Shown: positions 41,264 to 49,475 of the stretch, one piece after another
Layout: each line of letters begins with the position of its first letter
Position numbering within the stretch: position 1 is the stretch's first letter
NCBI GenBank assembly: GCA_016899975.1
Contig: JACJJN010000015.1
Location: forward strand, 1-64,000
Direction: 5' to 3'
DNA: 64,000 nucleotides
Source of the DNA: Lacrimispora saccharolytica
GTDB lineage: Bacteria > Bacillota > Clostridia > Lachnospirales > Lachnospiraceae
Program-made: the position numbers and the translations under genes
Notes under the pieces: model-generated
The model's database searches: none
What the model was told of the DNA's origin: nothing
What the model saw: the letters and a program-made list of their open reading frames with translations, nothing else

Positions 41264-41884
41264 TCAGCGTACGCTCAGGTTCTCTCCCTGGATTCCTGCA
41301 ACGCTTCCTTCAATGTTCGCCTCCGGATGGCTGAGCAGCCACTTGTTTCTCGCAAACAGCATCTCGTCTTCCTTCGTCGCTTTTGTGTACGGATCAAGGT
41401 CTGTGTTGGTTCCCTTCGGCAGTACGACCACTGCTTTGAAACCGGACTCCGCCACATTGCACGGTGCATAGTGGAGCGTTGTCGCATATACCTCGATCAC
41501 AGTGCCTGCCGGAACAAGAAATGCTTCCATTTTGGAAGAATCATAAGTCTGCTCCGGTGTGATATCCTGCTCCTTTCCCAGGATCAGGATCATATCGGTC
41601 ACCGCTACGTTGATCTCGCTGTCGCGGTGATATTCCACTGCATTCAGAAGATAGTTGTTTCCGTTGCAGTAGCCAATCTGGATCGGCATTCCTCCGTACA
41701 GGCTGTCAGAAATCTGCTTTGCGCTGCCGCAGACTTCCAGATCTGCCTCTGATGCCACATATACCACATCGTCCTTCGGGCACGGCGTTTTCTCCATCGC
41801 ACGGATGATATCGCTGACATCAATGCCGGTGATCACCTTTCCGTATGGACGGAATGCTTCATCTGTCACTTTCAGAATCTGCAT
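41264..41884 (-). CDS. DUF4867 family protein
   Basis: A 206-residue protein of the DUF4867 family, which resembles cupin/ureidoglycolate lyase-like folds: a start like F-R-P-Y-G-K-V, a V-E-Y-H-R-D-S-E-I-N-V-A segment, and a P-A-G-T-V-I-E-V-Y-A-T-T-L-H-Y-A-P-C block with His and Cys that could bind metal. No activity is known. It is the first gene of the operon with the isomerase and xylulokinase, suggesting an accessory catalytic step such as mutarotase or epimerase. AAAGGAGG precedes the ATG, and a strong promoter lies upstream. Confidence 0.82.
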   Translation of the reverse strand: MQILKVTDEAFRPYGKVITGIDVSDIIRAMEKTPCPKDDVVYVASEADLEVCGSAKQISDSLYGGMPIQIGYCNGNNYLLNAVEYHRDSEINVAVTDMILILGKEQDITPEQTYDSSKMEAFLVPAGTVIEVYATTLHYAPCNVAESGFKAVVVLPKGTNTDLDPYTKATKEDEMLFARNKWLLSHPEANIEGSVAGIQGENLSVR

Positions 41885-41904
41885 GGTAAGGACCTCCTTT
41901 TTAT

Positions 41905-41925
41905 TTAGTTTATTGCTTGAACTAA
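41905..41925. promoter_or_regulatory. XylR-like operator in front of the DUF4867-isomerase-xylB operon
   Basis: TTAGTT and AACTAA half-sites are separated by nine bases, just downstream of the -10 element. They resemble the outer half-sites of the ROK-family XylR operator (TTAGTTT ... AAACTAA), though the spacing is four bases shorter. A bound repressor would block the start site. No xylR gene is in the window. Confidence 0.5.
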
Positions 41926-41929
41926 TTGT

Positions 41930-41958
41930 AGTTTAACACTTGTATTCTATGATGTCAA
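41930..41958 (-). promoter_or_regulatory. promoter of the DUF4867-isomerase-xylB operon
   Basis: A consensus TTGACA (41958-41953) and TAAACT (41935-41930) are separated by 17 bases. Confidence 0.65.
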
Positions 41959-42355
41959 CTTGTATTTTTTGATTTTTTTCGTCGCTTTCAGGCAATGGAA
42001 CTCGGAATTTCAGGAGCAGCTGTCTCCATTGCCCTGCCGGACATTGTTTTACGCAAGGTTAAGAAAAAACTTGTTTTTTTCCGCCCGTCTATGTTACACT
42101 TTATAAGAAATTAAATTTTCACCGCAATTATGTAACTCGTCATTTTGTTTCATTCACAGCCACAATTCTGTAAATGATTTCCTTCCGGATCCTGTGATCT
42201 TCCGGAAATTCCGCATAAACGGGCAGATACCCGAAAATTCTTTTCTGTAATTTTCTCAAAAACATTTTTTCCTTTCTGTGCTCTGCACAATTTTCCATGT
42301 TTTTGTTTCCGTTGACTGCTTTTCAGACATTTTTGGCTGTTCAGGAGGTGCTGAT
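41959..42355. other. 397-base intergenic region before the antiporter gene
   Basis: It holds a nine-bp inverted repeat (GGCAATGGA at 41991-41999, TCCATTGCC at 42025-42033), TCCGGA-containing inverted repeats near 42186-42215 and otherwise AT-rich sequence. I found no gene and no recognisable riboswitch, including the c-di-AMP class expected for some potassium transporters. Confidence 0.5.
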
Positions 42356-43945
42356 ATGGCTCAATTCTTACTATTTGCAGGTGTCGTTACCGTTATCTGC
42401 ATCCTGATGAACCGAATCGCCGAAAAGATCCCGGTTCCGTCCCTGATTTTTTTCCTGCTTCTTGGCATGTGTTTTGGTGTAGATGGAATCTTTCATATTC
42501 CGTTTGATGATTACAGTCTTTCGGAAACCATCTGTTCTACCTGTCTCGTTTTCATTATGTTTTACGGAGGATTCGGAACCAACCTGAAAACCGCGCGCCC
42601 GGTGGCGGTTCCTTCTTTCCTGCTTTCCTCCCTGGGCGTCATCCTTACCGCCGGTCTGGTCGGAGGATTTGTCCACTTTGTGTTTGGTCTGGAATGGCTG
42701 GAAAGTCTTCTGATCGGCTCTGTAATTTCTTCCACAGACGCCGCTTCCGTTTTCAATGTGCTCCGTTCCCGGAAGCTGGCTCTGAAAAACCATACGGACT
42801 CTCTGCTGGAACTGGAATCCGGATCCAACGATCCTGTCTCCTATATGCTGACGATCCTTCTGCTTTCCATGATCTCCGGCCGGGAAATATCCATTCCGCT
42901 GACGCTGTTTCTCCAGCTGGCTCTGGGAATCGCCGGAGGTCTGCTCATCGGATGGATCGCTGTCCAGTGTATGACCAGATACAGCTTTCTCTCCTCTCCG
43001 GGCAGAACCATCTTTTTGTTCGCGATCGCCCTGATCGCCTATGCGCTTCCCTCGGTTCTGGGCGGAAACGGATATCTGGGCGTTTATTTCTGCGGAATCC
43101 TGATGGGGAATCATTACCTGCCGGAAAAACGGTCGATGGTCCACTTTTTTGACGTCCTGACAGAAATCTGCCAGATGGCGATCTTTTTCCTTCTGGGGCT
43201 CCTGGTTACGCCTTCGCAGCTTCCTGACGTATTTATTCCCGCCCTTTCCATCATGGTCTTCCTGACTTTTATTGGGCGTCCTGCTGCTGTTTTCTGTATC
43301 CTGGCTCCCTTCCGTGCCTCCCTGGCACAGATGTCCCTGGTCTCCTTTGCAGGCCTCAGGGGTGTCGCATCCATTGTATTTTCCATCTATGTAGTGCTGG
43401 AAGGTGTATCTTTACAGTATGATATCTTCAACCTGGTCTTTGTGATCGTTCTGCTGTCGCTGGCTTTTCAGGGAACGCTCCTTCCCTGGGCTTCCGAAAA
43501 GCTGAAAATGACCGATCCCAATGCGGACATCCTGAAGACCTTTAACGATTATCAGGCGGAATCCGATGTGTCCTTTATCAAACTTCATGTTACGGACAGT
43601 CATCCGTATTCCGAAAAGAAACTGAAGGATCTCCCTCTCCCCGGAGAGCTCCTGGTAGTTCTTCTGCTGAGGGAACAAAAAACCATTCTTCCGTCGGGAG
43701 ATACCATTCTCAGACCCGGAGACCTGTTGGTAATGGCAGCGCCGGAATTTGAAGACCGGAGAAATCTGACCCTGTATGAAACCAGTATCTCCAAAAATCA
43801 TAAACTGAAAGGAAAATACCTGAAAGAACTGCCAAAGAACAAGAGTTATCTCATCGTCATGATCAAACGGGGCGAATCCACGATCATCCCCAACGGCGAC
43901 ACTCAGATCCTTGCAGGCGATGTCCTTGTATCCGCAAGATTATGA
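42356..43945 (+). CDS. K+/H+ antiporter of the CPA1 type (NhaP2/CvrA-like)
   Basis: A 529-residue protein. About 12 membrane segments span residues 1-385, with the CPA motif region S-S-T-D-A-A-S-V-F around residue 130 and E-S-G-S-N-D-P-V near 160. The cytoplasmic tail carries two RCK_C/TrkA-C domains (from about residue 400: H-P-Y-S-E-K-K-L-K-D-L ... L-R-P-G-D-L-L-V-M, then L-K-G-K-Y-L-K-E-L ... L-A-G-D-V-L-V-S). These tails often bind a nucleotide regulator. It exports potassium in exchange for protons. AGGAGG precedes the ATG. It is a single-gene unit. Confidence 0.9.
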   Translation: MAQFLLFAGVVTVICILMNRIAEKIPVPSLIFFLLLGMCFGVDGIFHIPFDDYSLSETICSTCLVFIMFYGGFGTNLKTARPVAVPSFLLSSLGVILTAGLVGGFVHFVFGLEWLESLLIGSVISSTDAASVFNVLRSRKLALKNHTDSLLELESGSNDPVSYMLTILLLSMISGREISIPLTLFLQLALGIAGGLLIGWIAVQCMTRYSFLSSPGRTIFLFAIALIAYALPSVLGGNGYLGVYFCGILMGNHYLPEKRSMVHFFDVLTEICQMAIFFLLGLLVTPSQLPDVFIPALSIMVFLTFIGRPAAVFCILAPFRASLAQMSLVSFAGLRGVASIVFSIYVVLEGVSLQYDIFNLVFVIVLLSLAFQGTLLPWASEKLKMTDPNADILKTFNDYQAESDVSFIKLHVTDSHPYSEKKLKDLPLPGELLVVLLLREQKTILPSGDTILRPGDLLVMAAPEFEDRRNLTLYETSISKNHKLKGKYLKELPKNKSYLIVMIKRGESTIIPNGDTQILAGDVLVSARL

Positions 43946-43988
43946 TTGCATTTTACGGATAACTGTCGTATACTTTTTTCAAAAAAAG

Positions 43989-44049
43989 AAAGGCCCTGAC
44001 AGGAAACTGCGGCATCTCATTGCCGCTGTTTTTCCCTGTCAGGGCTTTT
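43989..44049. terminator. bidirectional terminator between the antiporter and spoIIIAH
   Basis: GCCCTGACAGG (43993-44003) pairs with CCTGTCAGGGC (44035-44045), flanked by A and T runs, with GCGGC/GCCGC in the loop. It can end both convergent transcripts. Confidence 0.8.
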
Positions 44050-44068
44050 GCTTGCTTATTGTTGTCTT

Positions 44069-44869
44069 CTATTCTTCCCCATCCTGCGCCTCTGCCGGAT
44101 CCGGCGTCGGTGTCTCCGTCGTATCGGTTCCGGACGTATCTGTGCCTGTTTCGCTGTTCACTTCACTCATCGGCGTGATGACGATATTTTCCACGCTTAC
44201 TTCCGCTTTTCGTGTGATAATATCCTCAATCTGCGCACGCTGTTCATCGCTGACCTGGGTCTGGGGCACAACCACATCCGCTGTCTCTCCCGTCAGATTC
44301 ACCACCACATCCGAAAATCCCTGGGCTTCCAGCATCTGTTCCGCTGCCGTCTCCTTCTCCACAAGATCCGTCATTTCCACGAGACTCTGCACGGCGCTCT
44401 GCCGCTCTGCCTCAGACAGGTTTGTATTGTTGATAATCTCATTCAGAGCTTCTTTGTTCTGAGAACGGATCTGTTCCCGGTCGATTCTTGCCTGTGCCAT
44501 GTATGTAGAAGCACCGGTCAGAACCGCCTCCCCCGGCGTCTCCGTGACAGTTCCGGCGTCCTCTGTCTGAGTGTCCCCGGAATTGCTCGCCGTCATATCT
44601 TCATCGGTGATATCATAATCCAGGCTTTCGATATCCTGCAGCACCTGACTGTTGTTGGTATCCACCGCACCGTCCGCCGCAGCGCTGTCCGTATCGGACA
44701 GTGTACTGTCCGCATAATTGATATATCCGGCAACGGCGATCATAACAGCAAGCGCTGTGATGATGATCTGGTTCTTTCGAAAAAGCTTTCTCTTCCCGGA
44801 CGGTTTTTCCTCTGTGCCCTCCTCGATCCTTTCCTCTGGCGCCTCCTTCTGATTTTCCAGCTTTTCCAC
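44069..44869 (-). CDS. spoIIIAH: stage III sporulation protein AH
   Basis: A 266-residue protein with an acidic-basic cytoplasmic leader, a membrane segment at about residues 34-52 and an extracytoplasmic domain of the YscJ/FliF ring type (M-A-Q-A-R-I-D-R-E-Q-I-R-S-Q-N to V-S-V-E-N-I-V-I). It binds SpoIIQ across the intermembrane space of the developing forespore, forming the feeding-tube channel. A low-complexity T/D-rich tail of ~30 residues is unusual. The start is GTG and overlaps the spoIIIAG stop by one base. Confidence 0.88.
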   Translation of the reverse strand: MEKLENQKEAPEERIEEGTEEKPSGKRKLFRKNQIIITALAVMIAVAGYINYADSTLSDTDSAAADGAVDTNNSQVLQDIESLDYDITDEDMTASNSGDTQTEDAGTVTETPGEAVLTGASTYMAQARIDREQIRSQNKEALNEIINNTNLSEAERQSAVQSLVEMTDLVEKETAAEQMLEAQGFSDVVVNLTGETADVVVPQTQVSDEQRAQIEDIITRKAEVSVENIVITPMSEVNSETGTDTSGTDTTETPTPDPAEAQDGEE

Positions 44870-45441
44870 TAACTACCGCTCCTTTCCTTCATCTTCATCA
44901 CTTTTATTTTATGGGCATCCACATCAAATAATGCCATTACTGCCTCCTGAATTTCCTGAATCACCACCGGATCGTCTCCTCCCTCGGCAACCACCAGAAC
45001 CCCGCGCACTGCCGGATATTCTTCCGAAACCACATAGGGAATTTCCGCGCCGCTGCCGTCCCTTTCGTAAACGGTGGATTCTTCCTGGGAAGAAGAAACA
45101 CTCTCGCTGGATTCCTCCCCGTTCTTTCGGATCTCCGAACTCTGGGAATCCGGCATATCCTTCTCCACAATCTTTCTGTTTGTAGATTCCAACGTCAGCG
45201 CCACCTGAACAGCGCCGACACCATTCACCTGGGACAGTGTATCCGCCAGTGCCTGCTCCATCACCTCTTCCTGGCTCTGGACACCCGAAACATCCTCCTG
45301 GTTTTCCGCCTCCACAGAAGGCTCCTCATCCCGGGAACCGGTCGGCCATAAGATCACAACCAGCAAAGCCAGCAGCAAAAGCCAGACCACGATCTGTTCC
45401 TTCTTCAGCTTCCCAAAAGCCGCCTGAAATTTTTCTTTCAT
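44869..45441 (-). CDS. spoIIIAG: stage III sporulation protein AG
   Basis: A 190-residue protein with a membrane segment at about residues 18-33 and a ring-forming extracytoplasmic domain (V-N-G-V-G-A-V-Q-V-A-L-T and P-A-V-R-G-V-L-V-V-A-E-G-G). SpoIIIAG forms the large secretin-like ring of the mother cell-forespore channel. The Ser/Glu-rich loop in the middle is where the extra ring-building insertion sits in the family. GGAG precedes the ATG. Confidence 0.9.
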   Translation of the reverse strand: MKEKFQAAFGKLKKEQIVVWLLLLALLVVILWPTGSRDEEPSVEAENQEDVSGVQSQEEVMEQALADTLSQVNGVGAVQVALTLESTNRKIVEKDMPDSQSSEIRKNGEESSESVSSSQEESTVYERDGSGAEIPYVVSEEYPAVRGVLVVAEGGDDPVVIQEIQEAVMALFDVDAHKIKVMKMKERSGS

Positions 45442-45444
45442 ACC

Positions 45445-45975
45445 CTACTCCTGCAGCTTTACTATAATATGCGCTTCCGACACCTGATAGACCTCGGACA
45501 ATTCTTTTTTCAGCTCCCTTTCTCTTTTTCCCGTCTCTTCCTCTTCCATCTCCATGCCCGCCGTCACCTCAATCCGCTCCACCAGAATCTCACCATCCGA
45601 ACCGTCTCCGATGGAAACATCTACCTCCACCGGTTCCATCCCCTTTCCCTCAAGAAACACCCCAATCTGATTTTCAATCTCCCCCTCATAAGCCCCGTAC
45701 AGCACTTTCTGCTGCATACCGTCGATCTGGATCTGACTCTCCTCCATTCCCTGGATCTCTTCCTCCAGTGTCAGCCTCCCAAGCATATCCTCCAGCTCAC
45801 TCTCAAGATTTCCCAACGCCAGGATCGGCCTGCAAAGCACCACCACCATCACAAGTCCCAGGAAAAACTGCACATACTTCCGATATTTCGCCTCCGGCAA
45901 AATATTCAGGACCGCTGTCATCAAAATAAAAAACACCGCCACATCCCGAAGCCACCCGTAAATTCCGTCAAACAC
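45445..45975 (-). CDS. spoIIIAF: stage III sporulation protein AF
   Basis: A 176-residue protein with two N-terminal membrane segments (L-R-D-V-A-V-F-F-I-L-M-T and Y-V-Q-F-F-L-G-L-V-M-V-V-V-L-C-R-P-I) and an extracytoplasmic ring-type domain. It is part of the SpoIIIA export complex. The start is GTG, three bases after GGGAGGAGCAAG. Spacing to spoIIIAG is three bases. Confidence 0.88.
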   Translation of the reverse strand: MFDGIYGWLRDVAVFFILMTAVLNILPEAKYRKYVQFFLGLVMVVVLCRPILALGNLESELEDMLGRLTLEEEIQGMEESQIQIDGMQQKVLYGAYEGEIENQIGVFLEGKGMEPVEVDVSIGDGSDGEILVERIEVTAGMEMEEEETGKRERELKKELSEVYQVSEAHIIVKLQE

Positions 45976-45987
45976 CTTGCTCCTCCC

Positions 45988-47247
45988 TCACGAAAAAGAC
46001 CCTGCCAGGATTGCGATCGTCAGCAGAAACAGCATCTCCACCGTCAGCAGCACTTTCAGCAGAAGCCCATATCCTTTCCCCACCGTTGCCAGACAGTTAC
46101 AGATCCTCTTGTCGCACACCGGCTGTGAAAAAGCTGCCAGTACCCGGTACGCCAACCCTGTCACCAGCAGCTCCAGAACCGGATACAGCCCCGCCAGCAC
46201 CAGCACAAGGATCGCCGTCACTCCAAAGCAGTTCCGTATGAGCACCGCTGATCCGATCACCATTTCCGTCACCGCATTCACCGCGTTTCCCACACCCGGA
46301 ATCGCGCCTGCCGTTCTCCCTAGAAGCGTCCTGCGGAAAGCGTCCAGCGCCGGTGCGATCAGGCTGCGGACGATCTGGAGCCCCACCAGGATTCCGAGAG
46401 ACGTTTTCAGCGCCCACTCAATCCCGGTTTCCAGCAGTTCTGTCATATGAGAGAGAAATTCTTCCTTGCTCAAATGGTTGATCATCGCCAGCAGAACATA
46501 AATATGTGTCGCCGGAAGGATCACCGTGACCATCAGCCCTTCCACAACTCCGATGACAACCAGTACAATCTGATAAAACATCTCGGCAGTGGATGCCCCG
46601 TTTGCAGCGGCCACCGTCAGATAATAGGCGGGTGTCAGTACTTTCATAAATTCCACCAGACCCTGGATCGTCGCTGTCAGATTCTGACTCACCGACTGGA
46701 AAGCTCCCACCAGCAGCACAAACACCAGCAGATAAACCACATAAAAGCTTGTCTCCCACAGCTGCCCCTCAGAAAACAGTCCGGAAAGGTTGGACAGAAA
46801 CGCACAGGCAAGTACAAGAACAATCAGCTGCACAAGAATCTTTTTCTGACCTTCCATGGTTCCCGTAAGGATCTTGCCGATCAATGCTCCCAGCGTATCC
46901 GCACTCAGGTCCTCCTCCCCGCTCATCAGCCGTTCCAGCATTTCCGTAAAGGAAAAATCCGTACTCTCCAGCAGCCCGTCCACCGCCTGTTCAATCTCCG
47001 CCAGATCCATTTCCGACAGCAGCTCCTGTTCCAGCTCTTCCTGTGTCTGGGCGGATGTTGAGGTCTGCGTCTGACTGTCTCTCTCCTGTGCTGCCTCCGT
47101 AGATGTCCCCGAAAGAATCAATAAGAAAAAAAAAGTGAGAAATGTCAAAAACAACACTCTCTTCTCGTATCTGCCCGTTCTTCCCGTTTCTTCCAAAAAG
47201 CCCCCTCCAGCCAGTGCCCTGTCTTTTTTCCTTTCTCTTTCTTTCAT
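45988..47247 (-). CDS. spoIIIAE: stage III sporulation protein AE
   Basis: A 419-residue polytopic membrane protein with an N-terminal signal/anchor (V-L-F-L-T-F-L-T-F-F-F-L), a Gln/Glu-rich extracytoplasmic section and about eight membrane segments. The conserved A-I-P-G-V-G-N-A-V-N-A-V-T-E region is present. It is the presumed membrane core of the SpoIIIA channel. The start at 47247 overlaps the spoIIIAD stop (ATGA). Confidence 0.9.
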   Translation of the reverse strand: MKERERKKDRALAGGGFLEETGRTGRYEKRVLFLTFLTFFFLLILSGTSTEAAQERDSQTQTSTSAQTQEELEQELLSEMDLAEIEQAVDGLLESTDFSFTEMLERLMSGEEDLSADTLGALIGKILTGTMEGQKKILVQLIVLVLACAFLSNLSGLFSEGQLWETSFYVVYLLVFVLLVGAFQSVSQNLTATIQGLVEFMKVLTPAYYLTVAAANGASTAEMFYQIVLVVIGVVEGLMVTVILPATHIYVLLAMINHLSKEEFLSHMTELLETGIEWALKTSLGILVGLQIVRSLIAPALDAFRRTLLGRTAGAIPGVGNAVNAVTEMVIGSAVLIRNCFGVTAILVLVLAGLYPVLELLVTGLAYRVLAAFSQPVCDKRICNCLATVGKGYGLLLKVLLTVEMLFLLTIAILAGSFS

Positions 47248-47630
47248 GCCAGAAAACCATAGACCGTGTCCAACAACGCTAGAAGCACCGGCATGCTCAG
47301 CGCAAGGATCGAAAGTTTGGAAAAAAGCTCGATCTGCCCGGCAATAGACGAATAGCCGGCATCCTTGCACAGCCCCGCTCCGAACTGTCCGATATAAGTA
47401 ATCCCTATCATTTTCAGCAGCGTATTCAGATATGTAGTATCTACAGGCAAATACTCCTTCATCCGCTGCAGCATTTCCATCAGATAATTCAATTTACCGG
47501 AAGCTCCCAGCAGCAGGCAGATTCCTGTCGCAAGGCTGACATAGAGGGCATACTCCGGACGTACTTCCTTCAGGATTATGGCAAGCAAAAGCCCCGCCGT
47601 CCCGATCAATACAAACCGTATCACATCCAT
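47244..47630 (-). CDS. spoIIIAD: stage III sporulation protein AD
   Basis: A 128-residue integral membrane protein with four hydrophobic segments; the motif Y-I-G-Q-F-G-A-G-L-C-K-D-A-G-Y is characteristic. It is part of the SpoIIIA channel base. GGAGGG precedes the ATG at 47630. Confidence 0.9.
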   Translation of the reverse strand: MDVIRFVLIGTAGLLLAIILKEVRPEYALYVSLATGICLLLGASGKLNYLMEMLQRMKEYLPVDTTYLNTLLKMIGITYIGQFGAGLCKDAGYSSIAGQIELFSKLSILALSMPVLLALLDTVYGFLA

Positions 47631-47640
47631 CTTATCCCTC

Positions 47641-47835
47641 CTACAAGGAAAACAGTCGCCTGATATTCTCGAACAGGTCATAGATATAGGGCAGTATCCA
47701 GAACAACACCACGATCAATCCCGCCAAACTGGTCAGAAACGCCTGTTCCTCCCGCCCGCTGTGCTTGAGCACCTGGCAGAGTACCGACACCAGAATCCCC
47801 ACGGCTCCGATTTTGAAAATAATTCCTACCTCCAC
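47641..47835 (-). CDS. spoIIIAC: stage III sporulation protein AC
   Basis: A 64-residue protein with two membrane segments, the family length, with K-I-G-A-V-G-I-L-V near the start and A-F-L-T-S-L-A-G-L-I at the second segment. The start is GTG, eight bases from GGAGG. Confidence 0.9.
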   Translation of the reverse strand: MEVGIIFKIGAVGILVSVLCQVLKHSGREEQAFLTSLAGLIVVLFWILPYIYDLFENIRRLFSL

Positions 47836-47852
47836 CCAAGTGTCCTCCTCTG

Positions 47853-48371
47853 TTAAGCCAGAAAAATCACAAGAAACAGACCGCCCATCACCCCAAGACT
47901 CTGATACAGCTTCTTCTGGGCAGGCAGCCCTTCTTTCAGTTCACTGATCTTCTGTGCCAGCGTCTCATCAAAGCTTTTCAGCGTGGACAGCTGCATCTCT
48001 TTGTCCAGATAACCAAGCATCGCTCCAAACTGCTTCCATTCCTCACGGTCATCTTTGGAAAGACGTGTCTCCTTCAGGTGACACTCTGTATTCCGCGCAA
48101 AGATCTCGGCAAAAGAATCCCCGTCGTACCGCTGCATATCCACCGAAAGATCCTGGAGAAAATCCCGGTAAGGGGCTTCCAGTTTGCCGCCGATTCGGTA
48201 AAAGGCTTCCGGCAGCGGTGTCCCTGCATAAGAGATCTCCCCTTTCAGAAGCCGCAGAATCTTCCTCAGCGAAAGAAGATCTTCCACCCTTCCGGACAAC
48301 GCCTGGCTCTTGACAAATCCAAGTCCCGCACAGGAAACTGCGATCAGCGCCAGGGCTGCCGCCCGGATCAT
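47853..48371 (-). CDS. spoIIIAB: stage III sporulation protein AB
   Basis: A 172-residue protein with membrane segments at both ends (residues 3-20 and the last 20) and a helical cytoplasmic middle like a pilus GspF repeat: L-R-K-I-L-R-L-L-K-G-E-I-S-Y, then L-G-Y-L-D-K-E-M-Q. It probably links the SpoIIIAA ATPase to the membrane complex. It overlaps spoIIIAA by four bases. Confidence 0.9.
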   Translation of the reverse strand: MIRAAALALIAVSCAGLGFVKSQALSGRVEDLLSLRKILRLLKGEISYAGTPLPEAFYRIGGKLEAPYRDFLQDLSVDMQRYDGDSFAEIFARNTECHLKETRLSKDDREEWKQFGAMLGYLDKEMQLSTLKSFDETLAQKISELKEGLPAQKKLYQSLGVMGGLFLVIFLA

Positions 48372-49327
48372 ACCGTCACCTCCCTGTGATAGAGGGTGGT
48401 GCCCCTTCCGTCAAAAATCGCCTGGACACTGCCCGCTCTCGGAGTCCCCACCAGCACCACATACCGCTCAAACACATGCTCATCCACCAAACGCGAGAGC
48501 AGCGGCTTTTTCATCACGTCCTCCATGGAAGTTCCGTGTACCGTGGCAAGAATTTTGCACCCACAGTTGATCACCGCTTCCAGCGCACGGATGTCCTCGC
48601 TGGTGCCGATCTCGTCCACTGCCACCACCTCCGGCGACATAGAACGGATCAACATCATCATGCCTTCCGCTTTCGGACAGCAGTCCAGTACATCGGTGCG
48701 GATCCCCACATCGTTCTGTGCCACACCGAGATAACAGCCGGCAATCTCACTTCTCTCATCGACGACCCCCACCGTCAGTCCCGGCCGGTCCTTTGTACCG
48801 TCCGAAATCTGCCGGATGATATCCCGAAGCAGCGTCGTTTTCCCGCAGCGTGGCGCAGAGACGATCAGGGTATGGCAGAAACTCCCTTGTTTCATCAAAT
48901 ATGGTATCACTTTATCCGCACATCCTTTCTGCTGGTGCGCCACCCTCACGTTGATGCAGGAAATATGGCGGATCCCGCGGACTTTTTCATTTTCCAGCAC
49001 TGCCTTCCCTGCTATGCCGACCCTGTGTCCTCCCTGCACCGTCAAAAATCCCTGACGGAGTTCTTCTTCATATGCATACAGTGAATAATTTCCTATGTAT
49101 TCCATGGTTTCTCTGACATCCTCCGCCTGAATCTGATATCCCTTTTCCGCTTCTGTGGAAAGGGCTCCCTCTTCGGTAACAAAGAACTCTTCTCCGGCAT
49201 AGACCAACAGCAGCGGACTGTGTACCCGCAGACGAATCTCGTAGATATTTGCCATGTCCAATGTGGCGCGCTCCATGATCCTGCGCACTTTTCCGGAGAA
49301 GAGCCGGATCAGTTCTTCATGTTCCAA
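48368..49327 (-). CDS. spoIIIAA: stage III sporulation protein AA (AAA-type secretion ATPase)
   Basis: A 319-residue ATPase related to type II/IV secretion ATPases. It has R-L-R-V-H-S-P-L-L near the start, G-H-R-V-G-I-A-G-K, Walker A S-A-P-R-C-G-K-T-T-L (about residue 157), G-V-V-D-E-R-S-E-I-A, and Walker B V-V-A-V-D-E-I-G-T-S-E-D. It powers the mother cell-to-forespore channel. The start is not obvious. The TTG at 49327 has GAGGTG six bases upstream and gives the family N-terminus; a GTG at 49336 lies inside that site. Confidence 0.92.
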   Translation of the reverse strand: MEHEELIRLFSGKVRRIMERATLDMANIYEIRLRVHSPLLLVYAGEEFFVTEEGALSTEAEKGYQIQAEDVRETMEYIGNYSLYAYEEELRQGFLTVQGGHRVGIAGKAVLENEKVRGIRHISCINVRVAHQQKGCADKVIPYLMKQGSFCHTLIVSAPRCGKTTLLRDIIRQISDGTKDRPGLTVGVVDERSEIAGCYLGVAQNDVGIRTDVLDCCPKAEGMMMLIRSMSPEVVAVDEIGTSEDIRALEAVINCGCKILATVHGTSMEDVMKKPLLSRLVDEHVFERYVVLVGTPRAGSVQAIFDGRGTTLYHREVTV

Positions 49328-49346
49328 TATGCTCACCTCTTACTTC

Positions 49347-49376
49347 AATATATGGACACGCTGCTGTTTTTATGAG
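49347..49376 (-). promoter_or_regulatory. sigma-E-like promoter of the spoIIIA operon
   Basis: On the minus strand CTCATAAA (49376-49369) and CATATATT (49354-49347) are 14 bases apart, 20 bases before the start codon. Both resemble sigma-E elements (KCATATT and CATACAMT), the known controller of spoIIIA. Confidence 0.5.
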
Positions 49377-49422
49377 CATTTTCAGAACGGAGGAATATCG
49401 GACTGCCGTCAAAACATGAAAA

Positions 49423-49465
49423 GAGCGCGCCGGAACCTGCGTTTCTGCAGAATTCCGACGCGCTC
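49423..49465 (-). terminator. terminator of the MATE-phosphopantetheinyl transferase operon
   Basis: GAGCGCG and CGCGCTC with inner CGGAA/TTCCG stems, followed on the minus strand by TTTTCATG. Confidence 0.7.
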
Positions 49466-49475
49466 CGAAGAACTA

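Noticed and set aside
41959-42355. c-di-AMP (ydaO) riboswitch before the K+/H+ antiporter
   Set aside because: The G-rich conserved blocks of that class are not found; only short inverted repeats are present.
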